Assembly (NCBI RefSeq): GCF_003096275.1
Contig: NZ_QENQ01000001.1
Span: forward strand, 884,475 to 948,474
Source: Sphingomonas pokkalii
GTDB lineage: Bacteria > Pseudomonadota > Alphaproteobacteria > Sphingomonadales > Sphingomonadaceae
Length of the DNA: 64,000 nucleotides
Reading direction: 5' to 3'
Below the pieces are notes generated by a model, which was given only the letters and a program-made list of their open reading frames with translations, was not told the DNA's origin and searched no databases. Below, one piece after another: positions 8,506 through 17,804 of this stretch. Each line of letters begins with the position of its first letter. Positions within the stretch are counted from its first letter, which is position 1. The position numbers and the translations under genes are program-made.

Positions 8506-9303
8506 ATGAAAATGCGCAAGGAAAGCTTATCGGGCAAGGTCGCCATCGTCATGGGGGCGACGCGCGAAGGCAATATGGGGCAGGCGATCGCGCGCCGGTT
8601 TATCGCGGAAGGCGCCAGCGTCGTCGTGTCGGGCCGGTCGGCGGCCGGACTGGAGGCATTCGCCGCGGCGACGGGGGCGGTGGCGATACCCGCCAATGTG
8701 GCGCGCAAGGACGAGGTGATGGCGCTGTTCCGCGAGGCCCAGGCGCGCTTCGGCAAGGTGGACATCGCCGTCAACGCCGCCGCCACCGCGCAATATGGCG
8801 ACTTCGAGGCGATGACCGAGGCCGAGATCGACGAGATGCTCGCGATCATCTTCAAGGGCGGCATCTGGTTCATGCAGGCCGCCATCGGCGCCCTGAAGGC
8901 CGCGGGGGGCGGGGCCATCGTCAACATCTCGTCGGCGGTCGCCGACATCATGTTCGAAAAACACGCTGCCTATATGGGCGCGAAGGCGGGGCTCAACCAA
9001 ATGACCCGCGCCGTCGCGAACGAATATGGCCAATATGGCATCCGCGCCAACATCATCTCTCCCGGCCTGACCGAAACGCCGATTCTGGGCGACATGTTCA
9101 CCCCGGCGATCGTCGAAGCCTTTGTCCGCGAATATCCGCTCGGCCGGATCACAACGGTGGAGGATATCGCGAACGCCGCGGTGTTCGTGGCCGGCGACGA
9201 GTGTTTCATGACCGGCCAGACCTTCCATGTGACCGGCGGCCTTACCCTGCGGCGGAACCCGACGGCTGCGGAGATTCAACGCGCGGCCATGCAGCAGGGA
9301 TGA
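8506..9303 (+). CDS. Short-chain dehydrogenase/reductase
   Basis: The 265-residue classical SDR oxidises a hydroxyl or reduces a carbonyl using NAD(P). The cofactor loop reads MGATREGNMG (residues 16-25), a longer variant of the usual TGxxxGxG. The catalytic set Ser143, Tyr156 and Lys160 is intact and PGLTETPI follows. The ATG at 8506 is preferred (GGAG just upstream, and the N-terminus then matches the family). An alternative ATG at 8452 would overlap the ferredoxin stop by four bases and add 18 low-complexity residues. It is likely co-transcribed with the ferredoxin and the DUF1214 gene. Its substrate is unknown. Confidence 0.9.
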   Translation: MKMRKESLSGKVAIVMGATREGNMGQAIARRFIAEGASVVVSGRSAAGLEAFAAATGAVAIPANVARKDEVMALFREAQARFGKVDIAVNAAATAQYGDFEAMTEAEIDEMLAIIFKGGIWFMQAAIGALKAAGGGAIVNISSAVADIMFEKHAAYMGAKAGLNQMTRAVANEYGQYGIRANIISPGLTETPILGDMFTPAIVEAFVREYPLGRITTVEDIANAAVFVAGDECFMTGQTFHVTGGLTLRRNPTAAEIQRAAMQQG

Positions 9304-9339
9304 CGCGAATTCGACGACCTTGAACGAGGGATGGAACCA

Positions 9340-10521
9340 ATGGCGATGCAGAACTGGTCAGAATATGTCGACTTGCTGAAGTCTGCCGGGAACATTCTGG
9401 CAGATGCGACGGCGCCCGTCGACGAGCAGCTGCGTGCCGATCTGTATCGGCAGATTTCGATGAATTTGTCGCAAGCCTATTTTCTGCTGATGGCGAGCGA
9501 CCCGCGCTATCCCGAGTTCGTTCCCTATCTGAATTCGGGCTTCCTGCTGCAGCCGAATCCCGATTCGATCTATTATGTGGCGAGCCTGGACGGCGCCGGC
9601 ACCTACCGCGTGACCGGAGAGCGCGGCAACGCGCCGGTGGTGGGCTTCGCGACCGGCAACAAGATGTTCGGTACCGACGGGCTGAAAATGGGCAAGGGCT
9701 TCGGCAATTACGACGCCAATGATCTCACGCTGGATGCCGAGGGCAAATTCTCGGTGATCTTCAGCGCGGAGCGACCGGCCGGCTATGACGGCGACTGGCT
9801 GCATCTGGATCCGCAGTCCGATTTCCTGATGCTGCGGCAATTCTCCTATGACTGGGGGCGCGAGCAGGACGCCCGCGTCGCGATCGAGCGGCTCGACCGG
9901 CCGGCGGGCCTCAAGGCGCGGCTCAGCGCCGACGAGGTCGACGCGCGGCTGCGCAGGCTCTTCGCCTATGCGCGCGACGTGAGCCGCGTCGCACTCGCGC
10001 AAATCCGCCGAACCCATGACGGCGGCTTCGTCAACAAGATGCACATCCACACCTTCCAGGAGATGGGCAACGGTGAAGACTGGCCGCAGGCCTATTTCGA
10101 AACGGTGTTCGACATTGGCCCGGATGAAGCGCTGGTGATCGAAAGCGCGTTGCCCGAGATCCAGACCTACTGGAACGTCCAGGTGATCGACGGGCTGTGG
10201 AACCAGGTGGATATCCCCTATCGCCAGAGCAGCCTGAACGGCCATACCGCCACGATCGACACGGACGGCACGTTCCGCGCCGTCCTGGCGCATACCGATC
10301 CCGGATTTCTCAACTGGTTGGACACGGGCGGCAACCTCTACGGCATGCTGATCGGCCGCTGGTATCGCTGTTCGTCGACGCCGACGCCCGAGGTTCGCAA
10401 GATGAAGCTCGCGGATGTCGCTGCGTATCTCGGCACCCGATCCGCCCGGGCGACGCCGGAGGCACGCGAGGCGCAGCTGCGGCAGCGCCTGATCGGCAAC
10501 CAGCTGCGGCGGAAATGGTAG
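9340..10521 (+). CDS. DUF1214 domain protein
   Basis: The roughly 393-residue product resembles proteins with a C-terminal DUF1214 domain; the stretch ESALPEIQTYWNVQVIDGLW followed by RQSSLN is characteristic. The ATG at 9340 is chosen because GAGGG at 9326-9330 is nine bases upstream; an ATG at 9331 would sit directly on that site. No signal peptide or membrane segment is apparent, so it is probably cytoplasmic. DUF1214 proteins often accompany catabolic clusters in sphingomonads and actinobacteria, but no biochemical function is firmly known to me. It ends the ferredoxin-SDR run, suggesting a part in the same step. Confidence 0.75.
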   Translation: MAMQNWSEYVDLLKSAGNILADATAPVDEQLRADLYRQISMNLSQAYFLLMASDPRYPEFVPYLNSGFLLQPNPDSIYYVASLDGAGTYRVTGERGNAPVVGFATGNKMFGTDGLKMGKGFGNYDANDLTLDAEGKFSVIFSAERPAGYDGDWLHLDPQSDFLMLRQFSYDWGREQDARVAIERLDRPAGLKARLSADEVDARLRRLFAYARDVSRVALAQIRRTHDGGFVNKMHIHTFQEMGNGEDWPQAYFETVFDIGPDEALVIESALPEIQTYWNVQVIDGLWNQVDIPYRQSSLNGHTATIDTDGTFRAVLAHTDPGFLNWLDTGGNLYGMLIGRWYRCSSTPTPEVRKMKLADVAAYLGTRSARATPEAREAQLRQRLIGNQLRRKW

Positions 10522-10587
10522 CGCCGCTTCCCGGCACTGCGTCCGGCCCGAGCGGCCGTGCTTTTCCCGCCTGAACGAGACGGAAGT

Positions 10588-10616
10588 GCGAGGGGTGCCC
10601 CCTGGGCATCCCTCGC
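10588..10616 (+). terminator. Hairpin after the DUF1214 gene
   Basis: GCGAGGGGTGCCC (10588-10600) pairs with GGGCATCCCTCGC (10604-10616) over 13 pairs with one G-T wobble and a 3-base loop. The following TTGCTGT is a poor T tract, so it is a probable but not textbook terminator for the ferredoxin-SDR-DUF1214 transcript. Confidence 0.55.
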
Positions 10617-10819
10617 TTGCTGTCGGCTGGATACCCGCCACGCTCCCTACGGCGCTCTTTCGCCTGCTGGAGGCGACGCTGCGTTCCAGGTTCGTTCTCT
10701 GCGCGCGCTCGACCATTCGGTCATCATGGTTCTGATATGACGGGAAGCGATCGGGCGGTTCCGCGCTGTGCTGCATTCTGTTGCTGCTAAAATATGAAAA
10801 ATAAAACAAATAGTTATGT

Positions 10820-10838
10820 CAAGTTTCGTGCAAACTTG
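10820..10838 (+). promoter_or_regulatory. Inverted repeat, candidate operator before cysD
   Basis: CAAGTTT (10820-10826) and AAACTTG (10832-10838) form a perfect 7-base inverted repeat with a 5-base spacer, next to the AT-rich promoter-like patch. A repressor or activator site is the simplest reading. Confidence 0.5.
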
Positions 10839-10878
10839 CAGGCAGTGGCGAAGGTGGCGCTCATGCGACCGGCACCGT

Positions 10879-10900
10879 GATGCTCCCAAATGGGAGCATC
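10879..10900 (+). promoter_or_regulatory. Perfect 10-bp palindrome in the cysD leader
   Basis: GATGCTCCCA (10879-10888) and TGGGAGCATC (10891-10900) are exact inverted repeats separated by AA. GGCAC (10871) and GTGCC (10901) extend the pairing past a 3-base bulge. It lies 60-80 bases before cysD and could be an operator or a leader RNA hairpin. Confidence 0.55.
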
Positions 10901-10959
10901 GTGCCGATGCACCGCGCGGCATCCCGAAGACACTGGATGTAACAACGAAGTTCTGACTC

Positions 10960-11889
10960 ATGAGCACGCATGCAAACCGAAGGATTCTGACCCATCTCGA
11001 ACGTCTCGAGGCCGAAGCGATTCACATCATGCGCGAAGTGGTGGCGGAGGCCACCAATCCGGTGATGCTCTATTCGGTCGGCAAGGACAGCGCCGTCATG
11101 CTGCATCTGGCGCGCAAGGCCTTCTACCCTTCGCCACCGCCCTTTCCGCTGCTGCACGTCGACACGACATGGAAGTTCCAGGCGATGTATGCGCTGCGCA
11201 ATCGGATGGCGGCCGAAAGCGGCATGGAACTGATCGTCTATCAGAACCCCGAAGCGGCTGCTCGCGGGATCAATCCCTTCGACCATGGCGCATTGCATAC
11301 CGACCTTTGGAAAACCGAAGGCCTGAAGCAGGCGCTCGACAAATATGGTTTCGATGCGGCCTTTGGCGGCGCCCGGCGCGACGAGGAGAAGAGCCGGGCG
11401 AAGGAGCGCATCTTTTCCTTCCGCACCGCTTCGCATGGCTGGGATCCCAAGAACCAGCGGCCGGAACTGTGGAACCTGTACAATGCCCGCAAGAACAAGG
11501 GCGAATCCATCCGGATATTCCCGATATCGAATTGGACCGAGCTCGATATCTGGCAATATATCCAGCTGAACGACGTTCCTATCGTTCCGCTATATTTCGC
11601 GGACGTGCGGCCGACGTTCGAGTGGGAGGGCGGCTTGTTCATGGCCGACGACATCGCGCGGCTCGAAAAGGTGCTCGGCTATCGCCCGAAGATCACGGAG
11701 CGCTCGATCCGGTTCCGCACGCTGGGCTGCTTCCCGCTCACCGGCGCGGTCGAAAGCACGGCGAAGACGCTTTCCGCGGTGATCCAGGAAACGCTGCTCA
11801 CCACCACCAGCGAACGCCAGGGGCGGGTGATCGACAAGGATGCCGGCGGCGCCGGCATGGAAGTGAAGAAGCAGCAGGGATATTTCTGA
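10960..11889 (+). CDS. cysD: Sulfate adenylyltransferase subunit 2 (ATP sulfurylase small subunit)
   Basis: The 309-residue CysD uses ATP to adenylate sulfate, giving APS, driven by GTP hydrolysis in CysN. The PP-loop YSVGKDSA starts at residue 38, and [16 protein letters not shown] and the C-terminal family segments are present. It belongs to the phosphoadenosine phosphosulfate reductase-like fold. CysNC follows after 91 bases and CysQ overlaps that, making a PAPS-forming operon equivalent in content to rhizobial nodPQ plus cysQ. Two inverted repeats in the leader suggest regulation. Whether the operon serves assimilation or sulfation is discussed in the findings. Confidence 0.97.
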   Translation: MSTHANRRILTHLERLEAEAIHIMREVVAEATNPVMLYSVGKDSAVMLHLARKAFYPSPPPFPLLHVDTTWKFQAMYALRNRMAAESGMELIVYQNPEAAARGINPFDHGALHTDLWKTEGLKQALDKYGFDAAFGGARRDEEKSRAKERIFSFRTASHGWDPKNQRPELWNLYNARKNKGESIRIFPISNWTELDIWQYIQLNDVPIVPLYFADVRPTFEWEGGLFMADDIARLEKVLGYRPKITERSIRFRTLGCFPLTGAVESTAKTLSAVIQETLLTTTSERQGRVIDKDAGGAGMEVKKQQGYF

Positions 11890-11980
11890 AACGCGGCGCC
11901 CGACGCGCCGATCAGAGACGATCCCGCCGACAGGCAACGCCGTTCCCCACGATGCGGGAACACAGGGCAGGACTCAGACC

Positions 11981-13918
11981 ATGGACCAGATCAACGTGCA
12001 ATCGGGCGGCGCGGAAGCCGCCTATGTTACCGACGCGCTCATCGCGGAAGACATCGATGCCTATCTCGACACGCACCAGCGCAAGACGATGTTGCGCTTC
12101 ATCACCTGCGGTTCGGTAGATGACGGCAAGTCGACGCTGATCGGCCGGCTGCTCTACGATTCGAAGATGATCTTCGAGGATCAGCTCGCGCTGCTCCAGG
12201 CGGACTCCAAGAAGGTCGGAACGCAAGGTGCGGAGATCGACTTCGCGCTGCTGGTGGACGGGCTCGCCGCCGAGCGCGAGCAGGGGATCACCATCGACGT
12301 CGCCTATCGGTTCTTCAACACCGAAAAGCGCAAGTTCATCGTCGCCGATTGCCCCGGCCACGAGCAGTATACGCGCAATATGGTGACCGGCGCGAGCACC
12401 GCCGACCTTGCGGTGATCCTGATCGATGCGCGCAAGGGCGTGCTCGTCCAGACGCGCCGACACTCTTATCTCTGCCATCTGATCGGCATTCGCAACATCG
12501 TGCTGGCGGTCAACAAGATGGACCTGGTCGGCTACGATGCGGCCGTGTTCGATGCGATCGTCCGCGACTATGCCGCATTCGCCCGCTCGATCGGGATCGA
12601 AGACTTCACCGCCATTCCGATCTCGGGATTCAAGGGCGACAACATCACCGCCCCGTCCTCCAACACGCCCTGGTACACCGGCCCGTCGCTAGTCGAGCAC
12701 CTCGAGACGGTGGATATTGCCGCGTCCGCGGACGCCGAGCGGCCGTTCCGCATGCCGGTGCAATGGGTCAACCGGCCCGATCTGGACTTTCGCGGCTTTT
12801 CCGGGCTGGTCGCCACCGGGACGGTACGGCCGGGCGACGCGATCCGCGTGCTGCCTTCGGGCAAGACCAGCACGGTCACGCGGATCGTCACGCTGGACGG
12901 CGATCTCGATCAGGCGGTCGCCGGGCAATATGCCACGTTGTGCCTTGCCGACGAGGTCGATTGCTCGCGCGGCGACGTCATTGCCACGGCCGACCAGCCG
13001 CCGCAGGCCGCCGACCAGTTCGAGGCGACGCTGGTCTGGCTCGACGACGAGCCGATGCTGCCGGGCCGCGCCTATTGGCTGAAGCTCGCGACGAAGACCG
13101 TCTCGGCAACGATCCAGCCGCCCAAATATGTCGTCGACGTCAACTCGCTCGAGCATCTCGCCGCCAAGACGCTGGAGTTGAATGCGATCGGGGTTGCGGA
13201 ACTGGCGACCGACAAGCCGCTGGTGTTCGAACCCTATGCGCAAGGGCATATGCTCGGTGGCTTCGTGCTGATCGACAAGATCACCAATGCCACCGTCGCT
13301 GCGGGCATGCTCCACTTCAGCCTGCGCCGGGCGCAGAATGTGCATTGGCAGTCGGTGGACGTCAGCCGGGAGGCGCATGCGGCGCTCAAGAACCAGCAGC
13401 CGCGGCTGTTGTGGTTCACCGGGCTTTCCGGATCGGGCAAGTCGACCATTGCCAATCTCGTCGAGAAGCAGCTCCATGCGCTTGGCAAGCACACCTTCCT
13501 GCTCGACGGCGACAATGTCCGGCACGGCCTCAACAAGGATCTGGGCTTCACCGAAGCCGACCGTATCGAGAATATCCGGCGCGCCGGCGAAGTGGCGAAG
13601 CTGATGACGGATGCGGGTCTGATCGTGCTCACCGCATTCATCAGCCCGTTCCGTGCCGAGCGCGAGATGGTGCGCAACATGGCAAATGCAGGCGAGTTCC
13701 TCGAAATCTTCGTCGACACGCCGCTGGAGGAAGCCGAGCGCCGCGACGTGAAGGGGCTGTATCGCAAGGCCCGCGCCGGGCAGCTCAAGAACTTCACCGG
13801 CATCGACAGCCCCTATGAAGCGCCGGAAAACCCTGAAATCCGGATCGACACCACGGTGGAGAGTCCGGAAGCGGCGGCGCAGCGCATCGTATCGCTGTTG
13901 ATCGGAGAGCAGGCATGA
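11981..13918 (+). CDS. cysNC: Bifunctional sulfate adenylyltransferase subunit 1 / APS kinase
   Basis: The 645-residue fusion joins a CysN GTPase (residues 1 to about 445) to a CysC APS kinase (about 455 to 645). The GTPase shows the P-loop GSVDDGKS at 44-51, DCPGHEQY and NKMD. The kinase has its own Walker A loop GLSGSGKST at 481-489, then [13 protein letters not shown] and the lid region. Together with CysD it makes APS and then PAPS. The fusion is known as NodQ in rhizobia, where it feeds a sulfotransferase. The stop overlaps the cysQ start by four bases (ATGA), so translation is coupled to PAP removal. Confidence 0.97.
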   Translation: MDQINVQSGGAEAAYVTDALIAEDIDAYLDTHQRKTMLRFITCGSVDDGKSTLIGRLLYDSKMIFEDQLALLQADSKKVGTQGAEIDFALLVDGLAAEREQGITIDVAYRFFNTEKRKFIVADCPGHEQYTRNMVTGASTADLAVILIDARKGVLVQTRRHSYLCHLIGIRNIVLAVNKMDLVGYDAAVFDAIVRDYAAFARSIGIEDFTAIPISGFKGDNITAPSSNTPWYTGPSLVEHLETVDIAASADAERPFRMPVQWVNRPDLDFRGFSGLVATGTVRPGDAIRVLPSGKTSTVTRIVTLDGDLDQAVAGQYATLCLADEVDCSRGDVIATADQPPQAADQFEATLVWLDDEPMLPGRAYWLKLATKTVSATIQPPKYVVDVNSLEHLAAKTLELNAIGVAELATDKPLVFEPYAQGHMLGGFVLIDKITNATVAAGMLHFSLRRAQNVHWQSVDVSREAHAALKNQQPRLLWFTGLSGSGKSTIANLVEKQLHALGKHTFLLDGDNVRHGLNKDLGFTEADRIENIRRAGEVAKLMTDAGLIVLTAFISPFRAEREMVRNMANAGEFLEIFVDTPLEEAERRDVKGLYRKARAGQLKNFTGIDSPYEAPENPEIRIDTTVESPEAAAQRIVSLLIGEQA

Positions 13919-14667
13919 TCGGTGCCGCCTTCGACCAGGACGCCGCGCTTGCCGCGCATCTTGCGGATTGCGCCGGCAGGTTGCTCCTGCTGGTGCGCGA
14001 CAGCGCGGCCTTCAGCGCGAAGAAATTGGGCAAGGCGGGGGACGCCACCGCCAACCAGTTTCTGGTGCATGCGCTACGCGAACAGCGGCCCGAGGACGGG
14101 CTGCTGTCCGAAGAGGAGAAGGACAATCTCGATCGCCTGACTCGATCGAGGACGTGGATCGTCGATCCCGTCGACGGCACGCGCGAATATGGCGAGGCGC
14201 GCGCCGACTGGGCGGTGCATGTCGGCCTCGCCGTGGACGGCGTCGCCAGCGTGGGCGCGGTGGCGCTGCCCGGCGCCGGAGTCGTGCTCCGCACGGATCA
14301 GCCGCGCACCGTGCCGGCGCCGCCCTCCACGCTCCGCATGGTCGTCAGCCGAACACGGCCGGCGCGGGAAGCCGTCGCCGTCGCCGAGGCGATCGGTGCG
14401 GAGCTGGTGCCGATGGGCAGCGCAGGCGCGAAGGCGATGAGCGTGATCCTGGGCGAGGCGGACATCTATCTCCATTCGGGCGGGCAGTTCGAATGGGATT
14501 CCTGTGCGCCGGTGGCCGTGGCGCTGGCCCATGGCCTGCATTGCTCGCGGATCGACGGCAGTCCGCTCGTCTACAATCAGCACGACAGCTATCTGCCGGA
14601 CCTGCTGGTGTGCCGGAAGGAACATGCGGCGATGGTGCTGGAGGCGGTGGCGGCCGTCTCAGCATAG
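13915..14667 (+). CDS. cysQ: 3'(2'),5'-bisphosphate nucleotidase
   Basis: The 250-residue inositol monophosphatase-fold enzyme hydrolyses PAP, the by-product of sulfotransferases and PAPS reductases, to AMP and phosphate. The metal sites are in LLSEEEKDN and [13 protein letters not shown] (Asp84 and Asp87), with [15 protein letters not shown] supplying the third. PAP is inhibitory to sulfotransferases, so its position directly behind cysNC fits an operon serving PAPS-using reactions. The start overlaps cysNC by four bases; the 3' end overlaps the convergent LuxR-type regulator by nine bases. Confidence 0.95.
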   Translation: MIGAAFDQDAALAAHLADCAGRLLLLVRDSAAFSAKKLGKAGDATANQFLVHALREQRPEDGLLSEEEKDNLDRLTRSRTWIVDPVDGTREYGEARADWAVHVGLAVDGVASVGAVALPGAGVVLRTDQPRTVPAPPSTLRMVVSRTRPAREAVAVAEAIGAELVPMGSAGAKAMSVILGEADIYLHSGGQFEWDSCAPVAVALAHGLHCSRIDGSPLVYNQHDSYLPDLLVCRKEHAAMVLEAVAAVSA

Positions 14668-15768
14668 CGGGGCGAGGCCGTTCAGCAGGATGCGGACCAG
14701 GTCGCTCTGCCCGCGCGCGCCGGTCTTGGCGTAGATGCGCTTGGAATAGTTGCGCGCGGTTTCGGCGGTCAGGCCCAGGCGCAGGCCTGCATCGATGATC
14801 GGTTCGCCGAGAGTCAACGCATGGGCGAGCGCGGCCTCGCGCGGCGAAAGCCCGTAGACGCTCGCGATCAGGCGGATTGCCGCGTCCGCGTCGCCGCGGC
14901 CCGCGATGCGCAGCGTGCCGATCGCGACGGGTGCGGCATGCGGGCTGGGCAGCACCAGATCGGCCTTGCGCAGCAACAGCCACAGGGACTGGTGTGGATC
15001 GAGCAGAACCAGTTGCTCGGACGATGCGCCGCTGGCGATGCTGCCACAGGCGTGTTCCAAGAGGCGGGCCGCATCGGGCGTGAGCTGCATCCGCTGCCCG
15101 ACGCCGGGATCCGGACTCGAGGAAAAGGGCAGCAGGGCGCGGCACAGGGCATCGGCGGCGATCACCCGGCCGGCCGCGTCGAACGCGAGCTGCCCCGCGC
15201 CGAGGCGGGCCAGCGCATCTTCGGCCAGGGCGATCCGCAGCCGCTGCTCGGCGATCGCCGCCAGTCCGCGCAGGGCCGATGCCATCAGCGGGGCAAGGGC
15301 GCTCAGCGCGGCGCTGGCACGCGCCGAGAAATCCTCGCGCTCGCGCACCAGGAACAGCGAGGCATCGGCTGCCCCGCGCGCCGAAATCCGGAGCCACCGC
15401 CCGTGATTGATGTTCATCGCATGCAATGCGTCCCGCTGGCGCCGCAGTGCGGCGGGATCGTCATAGTTCAGCAGTTCATCGAGGTCGTAGACGCGTTCGG
15501 GTCGCAACGCGGTATAGGGGTACAATCCCAGCGCCAGGATGCGTTCGAAGTCGAGCGGCGGTTCGTGCGCCGCGCGGGGGGCGGCCGCATGCAGGACCGT
15601 GGGGGTCTGGGCGAAGTCGCGATTTTCCAGCACGATCGTCATGAAGGCGCGGCGGGCATTGGTCAGTGCCACCAGATTGCGCATGAACAAGCCCCAGGGC
15701 GGGTCCTCGTGGATGCCGTCGACCAGCGGCAGGAACAGTTCGCGGTGGTTCGCCGATAGATGCTGCAC
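14659..15768 (-). CDS. LuxR-type HTH transcriptional regulator
   Basis: The roughly 369-residue protein ends in a LuxR/FixJ-type DNA-binding domain (about residues 307-365: LSPREAALAHAL ... LGLTAETARNYSKRIYAKTG). The N-terminal 300 residues look PAS/GAF-like and probably sense a ligand; no phosphorylation-receiver motif is seen, so it is not a typical two-component regulator. The start is taken as GTG at 15768 because no ATG lies further upstream in frame; an internal start is possible. It is convergent with cysQ and adjacent to the GMC oxidoreductase on the same strand. It may regulate nearby catabolic genes. Confidence 0.85.
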   Translation of the reverse strand: MQHLSANHRELFLPLVDGIHEDPPWGLFMRNLVALTNARRAFMTIVLENRDFAQTPTVLHAAAPRAAHEPPLDFERILALGLYPYTALRPERVYDLDELLNYDDPAALRRQRDALHAMNINHGRWLRISARGAADASLFLVREREDFSARASAALSALAPLMASALRGLAAIAEQRLRIALAEDALARLGAGQLAFDAAGRVIAADALCRALLPFSSSPDPGVGQRMQLTPDAARLLEHACGSIASGASSEQLVLLDPHQSLWLLLRKADLVLPSPHAAPVAIGTLRIAGRGDADAAIRLIASVYGLSPREAALAHALTLGEPIIDAGLRLGLTAETARNYSKRIYAKTGARGQSDLVRILLNGLAPLC

Positions 15769-15822
15769 GTCGCTCAGGCCCCATGCGCAGCACGATGTTC
15801 ATGCCCGAACCGGCCACACGCT

Positions 15823-17436
15823 TCAGTTGTACGCGCGCCGATCCTCGCGGAGAAGCTGCGCCGCACGCATCGCCATGCCCATCGTCGGCGCGTTGGTGTT
15901 GCCGGCGACCATTTCGGGGAAAACCGAACAGTCGATCACCCGCAGGCCCTCGATGCCCCGCAGCCGCAGCCGGCCGTCGAGCGGCGCGGTATTGTCCTTC
16001 CCCATGCGCACCGTGGCGGTCGCGTGGTAGCCGGCAGATCCGTAGCGCCGGAACAGGTCGAGGATCTCCTCGTCGCTCTGTGCCTGCGCGGAGAACGCAG
16101 TTTCGCCCACCAGGAAGGGCTGAATCGGCGCCTGCGCCATCAGCCGTCGGACGTAGCGGAACTGGCCGATCGCGGCACGCTGGTCATAGGGGTCGGACAG
16201 ATAATTGGGTTCGATCGCGAGCATCGCGGCCGGATCGGGGCTGGTGACGCGCACACTGCCCTGGCTTCGCGGACGGAGCGTCATCGCGAAGATCTGCATG
16301 CCCGGCTCCGTTTCCATCGCCATGCCCTTGCCGGGATCGATGGTATAGGGCGCGAACATCAGCTGGCTGTCGGGCCGCTCGCTTTCTTCCAGGACCCGGA
16401 CGAACGCGGCCGCCTCGGACGAGCCATAGTTCATGATGTTGTTACGGCCGGCGAGGTGCTGCGCCACATTCGCCAGCAGGCGCACGCCGCCGAACTGGTT
16501 GTTGACGCTGTCGCGCATGTGCTTGAGCCGCCAGTTCGTCATCACCAGCACATGCTCGCGCAGATGATGGCCGATGCCGGGGCTGTCGAGGGTTACCGGG
16601 ATTCCGGCGCTATCGAGGTCTTCCGCCGCGCCGATGCCGGAAAGCTGCAGAATGCGGGGCGAACCGATCGCCCCGGCAGAGAGGATCACTTCGCCGGCAC
16701 AAGCGAACTGGACGGGGCTGCCGTCACCGCGAACGCCTGCGATGCCGGTCACGCGCCGCTGCTCGATCAGCACCCGGTCGGTGCGCACGCCGGTGACGAC
16801 CTGAAGGTTGGGGCGATGCTGCGCCCGCTTGAGAAAGCCCCGTGCGGCAGAAACGCGGCGCCCCTTCGCATCGATGTTCCACTGCAAGGGGCCGATTCCT
16901 TCCTGCCGCGGATCGGAATGGTCGGACTTCACCGGCAAGCCCAGCGCGCGGCCTGCTTCGAGCCACGCCTTGAGCAGCGGCGACGGCGCCGGATGCGACT
17001 TCACCTCGATCGGGCCGCCGACGCCGCGATCGGCACTGGCACCGCTGGCGTGGTTTTCGAGCGACCGGAACACAGGCAGCATATGCTCCCACGACCATTG
17101 TTCGCCGGCGAGCTCCGCCAGCCGGTCATAGTCGGCTGCGACGCCGCGGTTCCATACCATGCCGTTGACGCCGCTGGAGCCGCCCAGCATCTTCCCGCGG
17201 AGCCAGACTTCGGGCCCGGCGCCACCTTCGCGGGCGTTCGTCGTGGGATAGTAATGGGCGGTGTTCGGATCGGTCAGCGTCTTGCCGAAGCCCTTGGGCA
17301 TGTTGACCACGAAGCTGTCGCCGGACTGCCCTTCCTCCACCAGCAGGACACGGCACGCCGGATCGGCGGAAAGCTGCTCGGCAAGCACGCACCCAGCGGA
17401 GCCGGCGCCGACGATGATATAGTCGAAATCTCCCAT
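15823..17436 (-). CDS. GMC family FAD oxidoreductase (choline dehydrogenase-like)
   Basis: The product (537 residues from the ATG at 17436; a GTG at 17460 would add eight) is a glucose-methanol-choline oxidoreductase that oxidises an alcohol with FAD. The dinucleotide fold VGAGSAGC is near residues 9-16; the family signature SAGAIGSPRILQLSGIG and the C-terminal active-site elements GYHATATVRMG (His) and GNTNAPTMGMA (Asn) are intact. Enzymes of this type oxidise long-chain, cyclic or polyethylene glycol alcohols. It reads divergently from the GST gene. A site at 17447-17466, similar to the operators before the P450 and Rieske genes, overlaps its start region. Confidence 0.93.
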   Translation of the reverse strand: MGDFDYIIVGAGSAGCVLAEQLSADPACRVLLVEEGQSGDSFVVNMPKGFGKTLTDPNTAHYYPTTNAREGGAGPEVWLRGKMLGGSSGVNGMVWNRGVAADYDRLAELAGEQWSWEHMLPVFRSLENHASGASADRGVGGPIEVKSHPAPSPLLKAWLEAGRALGLPVKSDHSDPRQEGIGPLQWNIDAKGRRVSAARGFLKRAQHRPNLQVVTGVRTDRVLIEQRRVTGIAGVRGDGSPVQFACAGEVILSAGAIGSPRILQLSGIGAAEDLDSAGIPVTLDSPGIGHHLREHVLVMTNWRLKHMRDSVNNQFGGVRLLANVAQHLAGRNNIMNYGSSEAAAFVRVLEESERPDSQLMFAPYTIDPGKGMAMETEPGMQIFAMTLRPRSQGSVRVTSPDPAAMLAIEPNYLSDPYDQRAAIGQFRYVRRLMAQAPIQPFLVGETAFSAQAQSDEEILDLFRRYGSAGYHATATVRMGKDNTAPLDGRLRLRGIEGLRVIDCSVFPEMVAGNTNAPTMGMAMRAAQLLREDRRAYN

Positions 17437-17446
17437 GCGCGATTTC

Positions 17447-17466
17447 TGTGTAGTGTTCACTTGCTT
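17447..17466. promoter_or_regulatory. Degenerate copy of the shared TRTGTAG operator before the GMC gene
   Basis: TGTGTAG-tgttca-CTTGCTT has a perfect left half matching the sites at 28096 and 19294 but a weak right half. It overlaps a second perfect inverted repeat, CTTGC-ttt-GCAAG, at 17460-17472. The position, just upstream of the GMC start, suits a repressor site. Confidence 0.5.
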
Positions 17467-17472
17467 TGCAAG

Positions 17473-17804
17473 CGCGATCTTTGCCCTGCTCGCGAAGCAA
17501 GATCACGGACCTGATAATCCAGCCGCGCGGATTGTGGCGGAGGTGTCGGGAACGGCATGCGGAGCAGCTATCGCATATGTGCTGGTTTCGGGCTGCAGCG
17601 GGCCGGCGCTTGTCTGTGCGTTCCATCCGGGCATGGTCGCCGTGCAGCACGGACCGGGCGCGCGGACCTGGCGGTCGGCACCTGTCCCTGCGCTGGCAGG
17701 TGACGATTCGTCCAGGCGGTACGCAGCATTCCCGTGCGCGACGGATCCCATCATTCTCGGCCCGCCTCGCCGATGCGCGGGGCCGGCCTTCCGGGGAATC
17801 TTTC
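17473..17804. other. Intergenic region between GMC and GST genes
   Basis: This 330-base stretch between divergent genes contains no gene I can support. It must carry the GST promoter and, near 17447-17472, the GMC control sites. Nothing further stands out. Confidence 0.4.

Larger units (their letters stand above)
10522..10959. promoter_or_regulatory. Intergenic region before the cysD operon
   Basis: This 438-base gene-free stretch holds the hairpin at 10588-10616, an AT-rich patch at about 10785-10820 likely to contain the cysD promoter, and two downstream inverted repeats (10820-10838 and 10879-10900). No credible small gene was found. Confidence 0.55.
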
